This document shows positions 5,910-6,555 of a stretch of 6,555 nucleotides of DNA, one piece after another. The stretch covers positions 1 to 6,555 of the forward strand of contig CAZEMA010000124.1 in assembly GCA_964513155.1 (NCBI GenBank), read 5' to 3'. A program made the translations under genes and the position numbers. Under the pieces are notes generated by a model. It was not told the origin of the DNA. It did no database searches and was given only the letters and a program-made list of their open reading frames with translations. The DNA is from DATEAV01 sp964513155 (GTDB lineage Bacteria; Chloroflexota; Anaerolineae; Anaerolineales; E44-bin32). Each line of letters opens with the position of its first letter. Positions within the stretch are counted from its first letter, which is position 1.

Positions 5910-6485
5910 GTGCCCGACGTGCAGGCGTTGCTCGCCGACCTGATCTCGGGCGAGGATGCTCGGGCGGAATCGGCCGTTTCCGGGCTGGCCCAACACGGCC
6001 AGCCCGCGGTGCCTCTGCTACTGGCTCTGCTCGATTCCCCGAAGGAAGACGACCGGTGGTGGGCCACCCGTGCCCTGGCCGCACAGGTGGGTCCGGAAGC
6101 TGCTCTGGGGTTGATCCGTTCCCTGGGGGACGCCGCCGCATCCGTCCGGCAGTGCGCTGCGCTTGGCTTGCGCCTCCGCCCGTCGGTCGAGGCCATGACT
6201 GCCCTGCTGCAGGCCCTGTCTGATCCAGACCGGCTGGTTGCCCGCCTGGCGGCGGATGCATTGGCGGCACTCGGCACCCAGGCCACGCCCGGCGTAGTGA
6301 CGGCATTGGCCTCGGAGAAAGCCGCCATCCGGATCGAAGCGGCCCGCTGTCTGGCGCTCATCCGAGACCCCGACTCCATCCCCGCTCTGTACAACACCTT
6401 GGATGACCCTTCGGCTATCGTCCAGTACTGGGCCGAGCAGGCGCTCGACCGGCTGGGGGAGGGCATGGTGTTCTTCAAGCCGTAG
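5910..6485 (+). CDS. HEAT-repeat protein
   Basis: The 191-residue protein consists almost entirely of short paired helices of the HEAT or PBS-lyase HEAT-like type. Repeated helices are visible at RWWATRALAAQV (49-60), VRQCAALGLRL (79-89), VARLAADALAALG (110-122), IRIEAARCLALI (140-151) and VQYWAEQALDRLG (171-183), giving about five to six units of some 30 residues. Such proteins usually act as scaffolds that bind other proteins; no catalytic motif, signal peptide or membrane segment is present. It ends in a non-repeat tail, GMVFFKP. The GTG at 5910 is only 7 nt after the Trm112-like stop and has no clear ribosome site of its own, so translation is probably coupled to that gene. No internal ATG would keep the first repeat. 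A functional link with the zinc-ribbon protein is suggested by the arrangement only. Confidence 0.82.
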   Translation: MPDVQALLADLISGEDARAESAVSGLAQHGQPAVPLLLALLDSPKEDDRWWATRALAAQVGPEAALGLIRSLGDAAASVRQCAALGLRLRPSVEAMTALLQALSDPDRLVARLAADALAALGTQATPGVVTALASEKAAIRIEAARCLALIRDPDSIPALYNTLDDPSAIVQYWAEQALDRLGEGMVFFKP

Positions 6486-6504
6486 GTGAAGTTCCGAGAT
6501 CGCA

Positions 6505-6554
6505 GGGGCACACCCGCCCAGACCGCGGGTGAGGGGCCTCCGGCTGCATGCCCC
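6505..6554 (+). other. Self-complementary region after the HEAT gene, possible three-way junction
   Basis: A perfect 7-bp hairpin pairs 6511-6517 (cacccgc) with 6525-6531 (gcgggtg) around a 7-nt loop. A flanking segment 6505-6510 (ggggca) is complementary to 6549-6554 (tgcccc) and would enclose it. A third small stem, 6535-6538 with 6542-6545 (loop tcc, one G-T pair), fits in the remaining space. No T-run is seen before the window ends. It may be a terminator of the Trm112-HEAT unit or the start of a structured leader or RNA; the cut-off prevents a decision. Confidence 0.4.
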
Positions 6555-6555
6555 C

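Noticed and set aside
1..6555. CRISPR arrays, insertion sequences, tRNA or rRNA genes
   Set aside because: Read on both strands; no regularly spaced repeats, transposase motifs, terminal inverted repeats or RNA-gene signatures were seen.

Overview
The window is a GC-rich bacterial chromosomal segment in which all six recognisable genes lie on the + strand, closely packed and separated by short non-coding gaps. The combination of genes fits a member of the Chloroflexota, most likely an Anaerolineae-type lineage. It includes a short-form D-3-phosphoglycerate dehydrogenase, an M32 carboxypeptidase, a lipoprotein with tandem Gmad2-like domains, a large membrane-anchored VanW protein with the 'GPGLDATVF' variant motif, a tiny Trm112-like zinc ribbon and a HEAT-repeat protein. 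This taxonomic placement is inferred from gene content and style; no marker gene is present to prove it.

Layout. Positions 1-90 hold a candidate promoter (-10 TAGAAT) followed by a perfect 9-bp hairpin that would sit at the 5' end of the transcript. Next come the serine-pathway dehydrogenase (91-1020) and, 17 nt later, an M32 metallocarboxypeptidase (1038-2540). After a 130-nt gap with no convincing promoter comes a lipoprotein gene (2671-3627). A 131-nt gap ending in a textbook extended -10 (TGaTATAAT) precedes the VanW-domain gene (3759-5621). A GC hairpin right after its stop codon runs into another extended -10 (TGaTAGAAT), which drives a two-gene unit: the 74-residue Trm112-like protein (5678-5902) and a HEAT-repeat protein (5910-6485) that begins with GTG 7 nt after the preceding stop. 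The last 70 nt contain self-complementary segments that may form a three-way junction, but the window ends there.

How the genes relate. The first two genes are metabolic: serine synthesis and peptide/amino-acid recycling. The middle two act at the cell envelope: a surface-anchored Ig-like lipoprotein and a peptidoglycan-binding VanW protein that may be a cysteine-dependent L,D-transpeptidase. The last two are small conserved proteins of undefined function that are probably translated together. I see no mobile element, CRISPR array, tRNA or rRNA, and no sign of recent horizontal transfer. The region looks like ordinary core genome. The most interesting points are the VanW enzyme, a His in place of the usual NAD-binding Asp in the dehydrogenase, the Trm112-HEAT pair, and compact promoter/hairpin arrangements. 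I did not find a clearly new biological system.
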